DNA of 64,000 nucleotides from positions 1 through 64,000 of the IMG/VR virus record IMGVR_UViG_3300025929_000015; one strand, 5' to 3'. The notes beneath the pieces are model-generated. The model did no database searches. It was not told the DNA's origin and worked only from the letters and a program-made list of their open reading frames with translations. Positions 55,154-61,939 of this stretch are shown piece by piece. The first letter of the stretch is position 1. Each line of letters starts with the position of its first letter. This stretch comes from a virus. The position numbers and the translations under genes are program-made.

Positions 55154-56272
55154 ATGCGTGACCTGGCGGAGGCGTGCGAGGAGCTGCTCACCCAGCTCCA
55201 GGTGTTCGACCTCGGCGCGGCTGACGACGACCGGGCCGACGCGGGCCTGGTCACGGTAACGTGCCTGATCGCCGAGGCGGACACCGACCCGGGGCTGCGC
55301 CGCTCCGGGCTGCTGGAATCCCGTCCGCCGTGGAACGCCAACGTGGCCGGCGCCTACCTGTCCGCCCACCAGCTGGTGCGCCGCCTGGAGGCGTCGCTGC
55401 GGCTGGCGGTGGCCGGGCACCCGGGCCGGGCGCGCGGCGGGTCGGATGCGAATACCGCCGAGGCCATCCGGGCGATCGCCCGGATGGCCACCGCGGCCAG
55501 CGTGATCCCCACCGCCGAGCCGGTCTCCCGGTCCGACCCGGACGGGCGCAAGCTGACCGTGGCGGAACTGGCCGCGATCGTGCTGGACCGCGCGATCCGC
55601 GTCATCGGCCAGCTGCCCGCCATCGACGAGTTCCCCAAGTGGGAGAAGATCCGGGCCGGCCCGGACGGGCTGCCGCCGCGCTGCCCGAACTGCGGTACGT
55701 TCTCGCTGCGGGTCGCGGTGCAGTCCGGGGTGGTGGTGTGCGTGCTGCCGTCCTGCGCCGACCTGGACGGGAACAGTCCCCCGCAGGCGCACCTGGACGT
55801 CTCGCGGCTGGACGGCAGCCCGGCGCTGGTGTGGCGGGACGGCACCGTGCAGTGCCCGCCGGCCGCGTTACGGCAGGTCCCGGAGCGGGATCCAGCCGTC
55901 TGGGTAGTCACCCCGGCTGATGGCCTGGGCCAGGCAGATGGCCGCGAACGGCCTGTACCCGCGCGCCCGGCCCGTGACTACCGCCAGGGCCTCGTCCGGA
56001 TCTTCGTCCAGTTCCAGGAGAGGGTCTTTCATGAGTTCTCGAATTCGATGTCGTCGATCATGTTCTGCCTTTCCCTTTCGTCACGGATTACCTCCCCAGA
56101 GTTTCCTGCTGAGCACAGGAACGCATTCCTTGCAGACCTGGAACTGGCACCACCATTTCAATTTCTTCCCGCAGTTCAGGCATCGCCCGGTCATTTCCTG
56201 CGCCGCCGTGCGGCGATACCCCTGGCGATCATCCGTAGCTTCTCCTCGAAGCAGGGTGTACACAGGCCATGA
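55154..56272 (+). CDS. Hypothetical protein with zinc motif; 3' part antisense to small genes
   Basis: The reliable part is about residues 1-238 (LAEACEELLTQLQVFDLGAA, LSAHQLVRRLEASLRLAVAG, AELAAIVLDRAIRVIGQLPA, PPRCPNCGTFSLRVAVQSG with a CxxC...C site, ending DGTVQCPPAA). Helical N-terminus plus a zinc-ribbon C-terminus. No stop occurs where the opposing gene ends at 55868, so the frame continues antisense across four small minus-strand genes to 56272; that extension is doubtful. Confidence 0.55.
   Translation: MRDLAEACEELLTQLQVFDLGAADDDRADAGLVTVTCLIAEADTDPGLRRSGLLESRPPWNANVAGAYLSAHQLVRRLEASLRLAVAGHPGRARGGSDANTAEAIRAIARMATAASVIPTAEPVSRSDPDGRKLTVAELAAIVLDRAIRVIGQLPAIDEFPKWEKIRAGPDGLPPRCPNCGTFSLRVAVQSGVVVCVLPSCADLDGNSPPQAHLDVSRLDGSPALVWRDGTVQCPPAALRQVPERDPAVWVVTPADGLGQADGRERPVPARPARDYRQGLVRIFVQFQERVFHEFSNSMSSIMFCLSLSSRITSPEFPAEHRNAFLADLELAPPFQFLPAVQASPGHFLRRRAAIPLAIIRSFSSKQGVHRP
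55868..56032 (-). CDS. Small hypothetical protein
   Basis: 54 residues (MKDPLLELDEDPDEALAVVT, YRPFAAICLAQAISRGDYPD, GWIPLRDLP). ATG 56032 is ATGA-coupled to a 10-codon ORF upstream. Acidic N-terminus, globular remainder. No family recognised. Confidence 0.55.
   Translation of the reverse strand: MKDPLLELDEDPDEALAVVTGRARGYRPFAAICLAQAISRGDYPDGWIPLRDLP
56029..56061 (-). CDS. 10-codon coupled leader ORF
   Basis: MIDDIEFENS, with AAAGG upstream and its TGA overlapping the next ATG. Either a true micro-protein or a translational-coupling leader for gene 55868-56032. Too short to test by composition. Confidence 0.35.
   Translation of the reverse strand: MIDDIEFENS
56081..56194 (-). CDS. 37-residue zinc-ribbon protein
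   Basis: MTGRCLNCGKKLKWWCQFQV, then CKECVPVLSRKLW: four to five cysteines in CxxC pairs. ATGA-coupled to the gene upstream. Lower GC than phage average. Confidence 0.55.
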   Translation of the reverse strand: MTGRCLNCGKKLKWWCQFQVCKECVPVLSRKLWGGNP

Positions 56273-56346
56273 TTGCGGTTGGCCACCTGAGGCGTGATCT
56301 CGTTCTCGCATCCTGCGGTCTTGCACTGCACCGTGCCCTTGCCCAT
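56191..56346 (-). CDS. 51-residue zinc-finger protein
   Basis: ATG 56346 after GGAGAAA. KGTVQCKTAGCENEITPQVA, NHGLCTPCFEEKLRMIARGI: CxxxxC and CxxC pairs. Basic C-terminus ARRRRK. One of a run of small zinc proteins in this leftward cluster. Confidence 0.55.
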   Translation of the reverse strand: MGKGTVQCKTAGCENEITPQVANRNHGLCTPCFEEKLRMIARGIAARRRRK

Positions 56347-56354
56347 GATTTCTC

Positions 56355-56603
56355 CTAATTTCCTTCCCGCTGCCGCCGTATCTCGGCGAGACCTTCCGGG
56401 GTGAGCAGCCAGCCGACGCACCGGCCCGTGCGGTTGCTGAGGTACCAGTCGCGGTGGCATCTGCCGCAGTGCTGGGCGGTAAGCCACCGCCCTTCATGTG
56501 CGGCATACGTGAGCGTGAAGAGGTCGAGAGGGCAGAGCCCGACCTGGAGGGCGCCGCCCCACAAGATCCAGTTGGCCTCACCGAGCGTCATGTACTCCGT
56601 CAT
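56355..56603 (-). CDS. Hypothetical protein
   Basis: 82 residues from ATG 56603 (AGAGGTCAG upstream). GEANWILWGGALQVGLCPLD, then QHCGRCHRDWYLSNRTGRCV and a C-terminal helix LLTPEGLAEIRRQREG. Zinc site likely (CxxCH...C). Function unknown. Confidence 0.55.
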   Translation of the reverse strand: MTEYMTLGEANWILWGGALQVGLCPLDLFTLTYAAHEGRWLTAQHCGRCHRDWYLSNRTGRCVGWLLTPEGLAEIRRQREGN

Positions 56604-56644
56604 CTGACCTCTTTTCCTTTCATGCGTCACCCGGCCCCCGAGGC

Positions 56645-56705
56645 CCTGCTCAAGCCCACCTGCGAACGTGGTTCCCGGCTGCCCGGAACCGTAGGTTTGA
56701 GCAGG
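56645..56705. terminator. Compound hairpin between small minus-strand genes
   Basis: CCTGCTCAA and TTGAGCAGG form the outer stem; inside, TTCC.GG pairs with CCGGAA. No T-run. It differs from the CCGT-N8-TGGG family though it also has inner helices. Possible transcript-end or processing element. Confidence 0.45.
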
Positions 56706-56719
56706 ACCTCCGCGGTCAG

Positions 56720-56890
56720 CTACTTCTTCTTGGCCTTGGTCTTGCGGTACCTGTTCAGGTCCCTATTCGCCTGGACCAGCGCGGCGGTAAGCCCGAAGTG
56801 GTCCGGATCTCCCCGCCTGAGCTGTCTCAGCGCATCTGCTATGTCGTTGCAGATGTCAATGAGCCGCTGCTCTTCCTGGTCTGCGGCCAT
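56720..56890 (-). CDS. Small helical hypothetical protein
   Basis: 56 residues, strongly helical and charged (MAADQEEQRLIDICNDIADA, QLRRGDPDHFGLTAALVQAN, basic KTKAKKK tail). Follows gene 56893 after two bases. Function unknown. Confidence 0.55.
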   Translation of the reverse strand: MAADQEEQRLIDICNDIADALRQLRRGDPDHFGLTAALVQANRDLNRYRKTKAKKK

Positions 56891-56892
56891 CG

Positions 56893-57036
56893 TTACGGTT
56901 CGATCGGGCCGCAGAACGGCTGGGTCATGTGCGGGGCGATCAGCCGGCAGGCCAGCACGTGGTGGCCGGGCCGGCAGTGCGGCCGGAGCGGGTTCGCACG
57001 GTAGGCGGCGACTGCCCAGCGGATGATCGTGGTCAT
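56893..57036 (-). CDS. Small hypothetical protein
   Basis: 47 residues (MTTIIRWAVAAYRANPLRPH, CRPGHHVLACRLIAPHMTQP). Cys/His spacing could bind metal. ATG 57036 lies in an ATGA overlap with the gene upstream. Confidence 0.5.
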   Translation of the reverse strand: MTTIIRWAVAAYRANPLRPHCRPGHHVLACRLIAPHMTQPFCGPIEP

Positions 57037-57272
57037 GGTTTTCCTTCTTCCTTCTCGGTGAATGACCGGGAATACTGGTCGTCGGGAGTGTAGGACGGGT
57101 AGTATTTCGCGTCGATCCAGGGATGCGTGCCCGGGTCGGGCACGAAGACGACCAGGCCGAACCACGGGGTCCGCAGGTACAGTGAGCAGTTCCCGTACTC
57201 GTCCCCGCCGTGCCCGGCGTACCAGCCGGTGGACGGGCCCTCCAGCAGGAGCCGCCTACCGAGGCTTCGCAT
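57033..57272 (-). CDS. Hypothetical protein
   Basis: 79 residues (LLLEGPSTGWYAGHGGDEYG, WFGLVVFVPDPGTHPWIDAK). Aromatic-rich, with a charged tail (SFTEKEEGKP). It overlaps the previous gene's end by 17 bases. No family recognised. Confidence 0.5.
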   Translation of the reverse strand: MRSLGRRLLLEGPSTGWYAGHGGDEYGNCSLYLRTPWFGLVVFVPDPGTHPWIDAKYYPSYTPDDQYSRSFTEKEEGKP

Positions 57273-57789
57273 GGCCGTCCCCTTTCGCTCGCCGGATCCT
57301 GGCCTTGGCGGCCAGGAACCGGACCGTATCGGCGAAACGGCCGCCTACCTGGATCTCACCCGAGGCGCTGAAGTACTCGGCGATCTCGCCTGGGCGGTCC
57401 CGCCGCTTCTCGCAGGCCCACAGCCGGCCGTCGATATCAGCACACACGGCGACGGCGATCTCGATCCGGTCCGGCCGCAGGCTGGGCCGCGGTCCGGGGC
57501 CTTCCGCGGCCCACCCTTCGATCTGGAGGAGATACGCGTACGGCGGTTCGCCCGGGTGCTCCTCCAGGTGCTGCCCGGCCAGCCCGGCCAGCATCATCGG
57601 GTACTGGTCCGGATCGACCGCCGGGTCGATGCCGGCCAGTACCCGGCAGCTGACTTGCTGGCCGTCCCAGCCCAGGATCATGAACTGGTGCAGCGAATCC
57701 CACTGGTCGTGCTGCTCGATGACGCCGCGGGTGTAGGCGGCCATGACTTCTTCCGGCGCGGATTTCTTGATCTGTTCGTTCTCATCCAT
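57256..57789 (-). CDS. Hypothetical protein
   Basis: 177 residues from ATG 57789. Sequence APEEVMAAYTRGVIEQHDQW, then FMILGWDGQQVSCRVLAGID, a beta core RIEIAVAVCADIDGRLWACE and a C-terminal helix DTVRFLAAKARIRRAKG. First gene of a leftward operon whose promoter must lie in the divergent gap to gene 57893. Function unknown. Confidence 0.55.
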   Translation of the reverse strand: MDENEQIKKSAPEEVMAAYTRGVIEQHDQWDSLHQFMILGWDGQQVSCRVLAGIDPAVDPDQYPMMLAGLAGQHLEEHPGEPPYAYLLQIEGWAAEGPGPRPSLRPDRIEIAVAVCADIDGRLWACEKRRDRPGEIAEYFSASGEIQVGGRFADTVRFLAAKARIRRAKGDGHAKPR

Positions 57790-57892
57790 AGATCTCACCG
57801 ATCGGTCGGTGTCTCCTTTTCTCGTTGTGGTCCGTTCCGGTTTCGCACTTTCGCACTGCTCTCCTTTCCGTCTTGGGTATACGCTGAGGTTC

Positions 57893-58465
57893 ATGAATGT
57901 GGATGTCAGCCAGCTCCAGCCCGGCGTCTTCGGCGTCTCGCATGGCGGCGGCCTGGCCGGAGAGCTTATCCGCCACGCGACTGGCTCCTGGGCCGGGCAC
58001 GCGTTCCTCTACCTCGGCGGCGGGCGGCTGGTCCAGGGCCAGCCGCCCGCCGCCGCGCTCGCGCCCGCGGACAGCCACGGCGACGCGATCTGGGCCTGGC
58101 GGATGTGGGACCAGCTGCGCGCCGTGACCGGCTGGACCGCGGACCAGGTGACCGCCGCGCAGCGGCGGGTGGTGGCCCGCGGACACGCCCTGACCGGCTG
58201 CCGGTACGACTTCGAGGCGTACGCGGGCTTTTCCCTGGAAGTGCTCAAGCTAGTCAACGCCGGCCAGCTCGACCCGGTGTTCAGCAGCGACAGCTACCGG
58301 GTATGCAGCGCACTGGTGGACGACGCGGAGGTCTTCGGCGGGGTGCCGATGACCTACGTGCCCGCCGACGGGCCGGGCGTGGCCCCGGGCGGGGCGATGA
58401 TCGCCGCCAACCTGGTCGCGCCCGGCATGCTGCTCGGACTGGCCGAACGCAGTGAGTGGATCTAG
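57893..58465 (+). CDS. Permuted NlpC/P60 (YiiX-like) cysteine hydrolase
   Basis: 190 residues from ATG 57893. GELIRHATGSWAGHAFLYLG (His early), ALTGCRYDFEAYAGFSLEVL, then SDSYRVCSALVDDAEVFG (Cys late) is the circularly permuted NlpC/P60 order, His before Cys. Likely acts on peptide or lipid-linked wall substrates. Its TAG overlaps the opposing TAG as CTAG. The upstream gap has a palindromic GTATAC near 57878 that could serve both directions. Confidence 0.65.
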   Translation: MNVDVSQLQPGVFGVSHGGGLAGELIRHATGSWAGHAFLYLGGGRLVQGQPPAAALAPADSHGDAIWAWRMWDQLRAVTGWTADQVTAAQRRVVARGHALTGCRYDFEAYAGFSLEVLKLVNAGQLDPVFSSDSYRVCSALVDDAEVFGGVPMTYVPADGPGVAPGGAMIAANLVAPGMLLGLAERSEWI

Positions 58466-58611
58466 CCGTCAGCCTCCGGCCGGCCGATGTTGTAGCCGGC
58501 CTCAGCTTCGGCGGCCCAGGCTTCCAGCTCCGCCTCGGTGATCACCTTTCCGGTCTTCGTGACCGGCGGATGGCAGATCAGGCAGCCGGGATCGCCGCAT
58601 TCCTTCCTCAC
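58462..58611 (-). CDS. 49-residue hypothetical protein
   Basis: GTG 58611 overlaps the upstream stop (GTGA). VRKECGDPGCLICHPPVTKT, then EAELEAWAAEAEAGYNIGRP. The CGDPGCxxCH N-terminus and EAWAAEAExGY tail recur in small actinophage proteins as I recall them. Function unknown. Confidence 0.6.
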   Translation of the reverse strand: MRKECGDPGCLICHPPVTKTGKVITEAELEAWAAEAEAGYNIGRPEADG

Positions 58612-59096
58612 GTGCTGATCCCCGCCGCGCGGGCCCGCGCCTCGGTGGCGGCCGCCTTGGCATCGGCGAACTGCCGCGCTTCGGTGAACTCCTTCCGCGC
58701 CTTCTCGGCGTCCTCGCGGGCCCGGGTCAGCCGGGACAGCTCAGCGCGGTCTGCGTCGCTCAGCCGGGGCATCGCCCCGTCCAGGCGGTACCAGGCTTCC
58801 TGCGTGCGCTTGCCGGTGTCCTTCCATAGCACCAGCGCGTTGCCGCTGCCCGCGTGGAACCCGGTGATCACCGCATCGCGGCCGTCCCGGGTGGTGACGG
58901 GCAGCTCGAACCGCACGTCCTTGAACTCGCGGGCCTTGTTCTCCAGCCCGTAGAAGCTGGGATCGGACAGCTCCTGGCCGTCACCCAGGTCCACCCGGAA
59001 TTTCACCCTGTTGATGTAGTCACTGCTGTTCTCGGCCAGCTCGACCGGGTAGTCCCGGCCGAGCACCGACACGGTCAGGCCGGTGTACCTGTTCAT
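58608..59096 (-). CDS. Hypothetical protein with C-terminal coiled coil
   Basis: 162 residues from ATG 59096 (GAGGAGAGAA upstream). A beta-rich N-terminal domain (TVSVLGRDYPVELAENSSDY, DVRFELPVTTRDGRDAVITG) and a C-terminal coiled coil (DADRAELSRLTRAREDAEKA, RKEFTEARQFADAKAAATEA). No family recognised. Confidence 0.55.
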   Translation of the reverse strand: MNRYTGLTVSVLGRDYPVELAENSSDYINRVKFRVDLGDGQELSDPSFYGLENKAREFKDVRFELPVTTRDGRDAVITGFHAGSGNALVLWKDTGKRTQEAWYRLDGAMPRLSDADRAELSRLTRAREDAEKARKEFTEARQFADAKAAATEARARAAGIST

Positions 59097-59314
59097 TTCT
59101 CTCCTCTCGTTGTTTCGCTGACGTCGCCATCGGCCCATTCGATCCGGACGCTGACGGGCCGCCCGGCGTTGATGTCGCCTTTGCTGGGGACATGCAGCGC
59201 CCCCGGGCCGGTGACGACGGTGCGCCAGCATTCGTCCCCCGTCCCGGCATCGGCCAGGATCACGGTAAACGGGAAGCAGCTGGCGGGCAGGTCGTGAAAC
59301 GGGATGCTGCCCAC
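59093..59314 (-). CDS. Small hypothetical protein
   Basis: 73 residues (SIPFHDLPASCFPFTVILAD, VSVRIEWADGDVSETTRGEK), beta-rich, ATGA-coupled to the next gene. Lies just downstream of the terminator that closes the GH16 operon. Confidence 0.5.
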   Translation of the reverse strand: MGSIPFHDLPASCFPFTVILADAGTGDECWRTVVTGPGALHVPSKGDINAGRPVSVRIEWADGDVSETTRGEK

Positions 59315-59354
59315 TGGCGTCCTCCTTCCTGCTTGCTTCCTGGCAAGCAGAACA

Positions 59355-59381
59355 ACGCCCGGACCCCAGGGGTCCGGGCGT
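59355..59381 (-). terminator. Hairpin terminator after the GH16 gene
   Basis: A 12-base-pair stem (ACGCCCGGACCC with its complement) has a 3-base loop. On the minus strand it is followed by TGTTCTGCTT, moderately T-rich. It sits 19 bases after the GH16 stop, so the GT2-GH16 operon probably ends here. Confidence 0.7.
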
Positions 59382-59399
59382 GTTCCTCCTGGCAGGATG

Positions 59400-60506
59400 C
59401 TACGGCTGGGTGTAGCTGAACGCAGGCAGCGGCACGGCCACTGCCGGGTCCCCGGGCGGTGGCGCCCCGTTGGGGCACCACAGGTTGACGATCACCTGCT
59501 GCTTGCCGGTGGCGGGGACGGCGACCGTGCCGCTGAACTGGTTCCCGCCGTACAGCTGGGTGTAGCTGTACTTCTGCCCCTGGACGGCGGTCACCTCGGC
59601 CAGCACGGTCCCGTCCGCGGCGGACAGCCGCCATCGCAGGGAGCCGGGCAGCCAGGTGAACTCGGCGGTCAGGCTGCCATGCCCCGCCGGGATGGCGAAC
59701 TGGCTGCCCGGTACCAGCACGTGCCCGGGCGGGGTGCCCTGCACCGAGCTGAGCTGGTCGGCGTAGTAGCCGAACTGGACGAACGCCGGGGCGCCGGCGA
59801 TAGTCCCGGCCGAGTAGAACTCGATGTCGATTTCCTTCTGCCCGCCGGGGCCGCCCTTGCTGGCTGCCCAGTAGGTGAACAGTCCCAGGCACAGCCCGGG
59901 CGGCAGTGCGGTCAGGTCGGCGCCGATGCTCCACCGGTAGGTGCCGTACCCCCAGGTCGAGGCGTTCGCCGCGATCCCCTGGTCACCCCGGGCGGAGTCC
60001 GCCTCCGCCCCGGCATACAAGCCGGGTGACAGCTGCGCGGCGTGCAGCGTCAGGACCTGACCCAGCGCGTCCACGGTCACGTTGGCCGCCTTAGGCTGGC
60101 CGGGCGCGGTGCCCCAGTCCTCCAGCTCCCACAGGTGATTGCCCCAGGACACCGCGTTCCCCGCCTGGGAGGCAGGCGGCTCGGCCCCGCCGTAGCCGGA
60201 GACGATGGCCTTGCCGGCTGACGGGGCGGCCCCGGCCAGCAGCGCGGTGCCGTTGGCGTTGGACTGCAGCGCGTACGACCCGCCCTGGTCATCGGTCAGC
60301 GCCACCACCGCGGCCGGGGTCCCGGACGGGGTCACCGTGTAGCTGGTGGTCGCGGTGGCGATCTCCCCGGTCGCCGGGTCCTGCGCGGTCCCGGTCAGGT
60401 TGACAGTGAACACCGCCGCCCGGTCCGCGTAGTTCGCCGTCACCTTCACCGCCTCCCCCGGGGCGTAATTCGTCTTGTCGGTGGACAGGGACAGGCTCAG
60501 GGTCAT
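59400..60506 (-). CDS. GH16-family beta-glucanase with N-terminal Ig-like domain
   Basis: 368 residues from ATG 60506 (GGAGG upstream; ATGA overlap with the gene before). The N-terminal 85 residues are Ig-like (TDKTNYAPGEAVKVTANYAD). The GH16 jelly-roll follows: WELEDWGTAP, YGTYRWSIGADLTALPPG and GQKEIDIEFYSAG with the catalytic ExDxE (E225, D227, E229), ending YSYTQLYGGNQFSG. GH16 enzymes cut beta-1,3/1,4-glucans or galactans. There is no signal peptide, so location is open. It is operonic with a processive GT2. Confidence 0.75.
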   Translation of the reverse strand: MTLSLSLSTDKTNYAPGEAVKVTANYADRAAVFTVNLTGTAQDPATGEIATATTSYTVTPSGTPAAVVALTDDQGGSYALQSNANGTALLAGAAPSAGKAIVSGYGGAEPPASQAGNAVSWGNHLWELEDWGTAPGQPKAANVTVDALGQVLTLHAAQLSPGLYAGAEADSARGDQGIAANASTWGYGTYRWSIGADLTALPPGLCLGLFTYWAASKGGPGGQKEIDIEFYSAGTIAGAPAFVQFGYYADQLSSVQGTPPGHVLVPGSQFAIPAGHGSLTAEFTWLPGSLRWRLSAADGTVLAEVTAVQGQKYSYTQLYGGNQFSGTVAVPATGKQQVIVNLWCPNGAPPPGDPAVAVPLPAFSYTQP

Positions 60507-60649
60507 GGTCGACGCCTCCTTCGCGGGGTCAGCCGGACCCGGGGCCGCAGCCGGGTGGCCGCAAGTACCGCGTAGACCAGGGTCACCCCGCTGATCACGT
60601 ACGTGCCCAGGAAATGGTACATGGGCATGTACCAGCCGTAATTCTGCAT
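60503..60649 (-). CDS. 48-residue single-span membrane protein
   Basis: ATG 60649 with GGGGGAAA upstream. MYHFLGTYVISGVTLVYAVL is the membrane helix, and the tail is strongly basic (RLRPRVRLTPRRRRRP). It lies between the GT2 and GH16 genes with overlaps, suggesting an accessory subunit of the glycan machinery. Inference only. Confidence 0.6.
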   Translation of the reverse strand: MQNYGWYMPMYHFLGTYVISGVTLVYAVLAATRLRPRVRLTPRRRRRP

Positions 60650-60666
60650 GATATTTCCCCCTCGGG

Positions 60667-61785
60667 TCAGATGGACGTACCGGCACCCCAGCTGGAGCTG
60701 CGCTTGCGCAGCATCCGGTACAGCGCGCGGATGTAAACGAACTGGCGGGCGACCGAGTAGAACAGGTCGGGGACGATCAGCAGCGTCGCCACGATGGCGA
60801 CGATCCCGGCCTTGCGCGCCTGCCAGGTCTGCTCGATGATGATGAACAGCAGGCACAGCGCGTACAGCTTCGCGTTCAGCGGGTTGATGCCCTGCCAGCC
60901 GAACAGCGCGAACGACCAGGACAGGTAGAACGCGGTCAGCGGCAGCGCCAGCATCCCCAGGTAGGTGGCGGACTGCCGGACGATCATCCCGCGCGTCTCG
61001 TGCCCCCACCCGTACCGGACCAGCTCGGCCAGCGTGCCGTGCTGCCAGCGCAGCCGCTGGCTCACCCAGTCCCGGACGGTCTCCATCACGTCGGTCAGCA
61101 CCCGGCAATTCCCCGGCGCCAGCACCGGGATCCGCAGCCGTTTCAGCGCCAAGGTCAGCTCGTAGTCCTCGACCAGGCTGTGCACGTCGTACACCTGGCC
61201 GTCCGGGCGGGTCGCGGCCACCGCCCACAGCACGCACACCCGCATCCCCCACCCGGTGCCGGACAGCACGTCGGCCCGCGGGCGGCGGTTCTGGTGCTGG
61301 GCGAACCGGGCGAACTCGGCCCGCTGCAGCGCGCCGAGCAGGCCGCCGCCGGGGCGGCCGTGGAACGTCGCGCCGACGCTGCCGTAGCCTTTCTCCAGCC
61401 ACCGGATCGTGTTGGCGATGAAGTCGGGGTCCGGCACGGAGTCCGCGTCGAACCCCATCACGATGTCGGTGTCATCCAGCCGGGGCAAGATGTGCGCCAG
61501 CCCGATGTTCAGGTTGCCGGCCTTGCGGTGCGGGTTGACCGCCGTCTGGGTGATGCTCACCCCGTACGGCGCGACCTCGGCTGCGATCCGGTTGGCCAGC
61601 TCGCGGTCGGCTGTGTTGTCGAGCAGGACATACAGCTCGTCCGGGGGCCTGGTCTGGCCGAGCACCGCCTCCACGGTCCGGCTGATCGTCCCGGTCTCGT
61701 TGTGGGTGGGGATCACGACGACCACCCGGTCGGCCGGGTCGGTCAGCAGCGGACCGAAATCCCTTCCTCGTCTTGAATGGTTCAA
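60667..61785 (-). CDS. Processive GT2 glycosyltransferase (cellulose-synthase-like)
   Basis: 372 residues from TTG 61785 (AAAGGAG six bases upstream). GT-A motifs: VVVVIPTHNE, GFDADS (D113/D115), SGTGWGMR, LVEDYELT (E206/D207) and QRLRW (243-247), the D,D,D,QxxRW set of processive synthases. Hydrophobic helices follow (YLGMLALPLTAFYLSWSFAL, LYALCLLFIIIEQTW, AGIVAIVATLLIVPDLFYS). It would make and extrude a beta-linked polysaccharide. It lacks a PilZ domain. In a phage this is exceptional. Heads the GH16 operon. Confidence 0.8.
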   Translation of the reverse strand: MNHSRRGRDFGPLLTDPADRVVVVIPTHNETGTISRTVEAVLGQTRPPDELYVLLDNTADRELANRIAAEVAPYGVSITQTAVNPHRKAGNLNIGLAHILPRLDDTDIVMGFDADSVPDPDFIANTIRWLEKGYGSVGATFHGRPGGGLLGALQRAEFARFAQHQNRRPRADVLSGTGWGMRVCVLWAVAATRPDGQVYDVHSLVEDYELTLALKRLRIPVLAPGNCRVLTDVMETVRDWVSQRLRWQHGTLAELVRYGWGHETRGMIVRQSATYLGMLALPLTAFYLSWSFALFGWQGINPLNAKLYALCLLFIIIEQTWQARKAGIVAIVATLLIVPDLFYSVARQFVYIRALYRMLRKRSSSWGAGTSI

Positions 61786-61823
61786 AATTTCTCCTTTCGC
61801 AGCGGAACGTGGCCGTTCCCCGC

Positions 61824-61847
61824 GGCGCCCGCCCGCAAGCGGGCGCC
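61824..61847. terminator. GC hairpin upstream of the GT2 gene
   Basis: GGCGCCCGC and GCGGGCGCC are 9-base perfect arms with a 6-base loop in the 154-base gap between gene 61940 and the GT2 start. No T-run. It may end the upstream leftward transcript. The rest of the gap shows nothing clear. Confidence 0.45.
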
Positions 61848-61939
61848 ACGGCCAGCGGCCTCAACCCAGGTGTCACCAAAGCAGGAACACTATTTTTCCC
61901 CGCCTGCCCCGCGGGGGCCAGCCCTGACTTCGGTGACCT

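Noticed and set aside
54098-55792. A 564-residue minus-strand open frame
   Set aside because: Arg/Pro/Gly-rich shadow of the GH25-like gene and its downstream neighbours.
56454-57026. A 190-residue plus-strand open frame
   Set aside because: It is antisense to three small coupled minus-strand genes with ribosome sites and zinc motifs, and has no recognisable start context.
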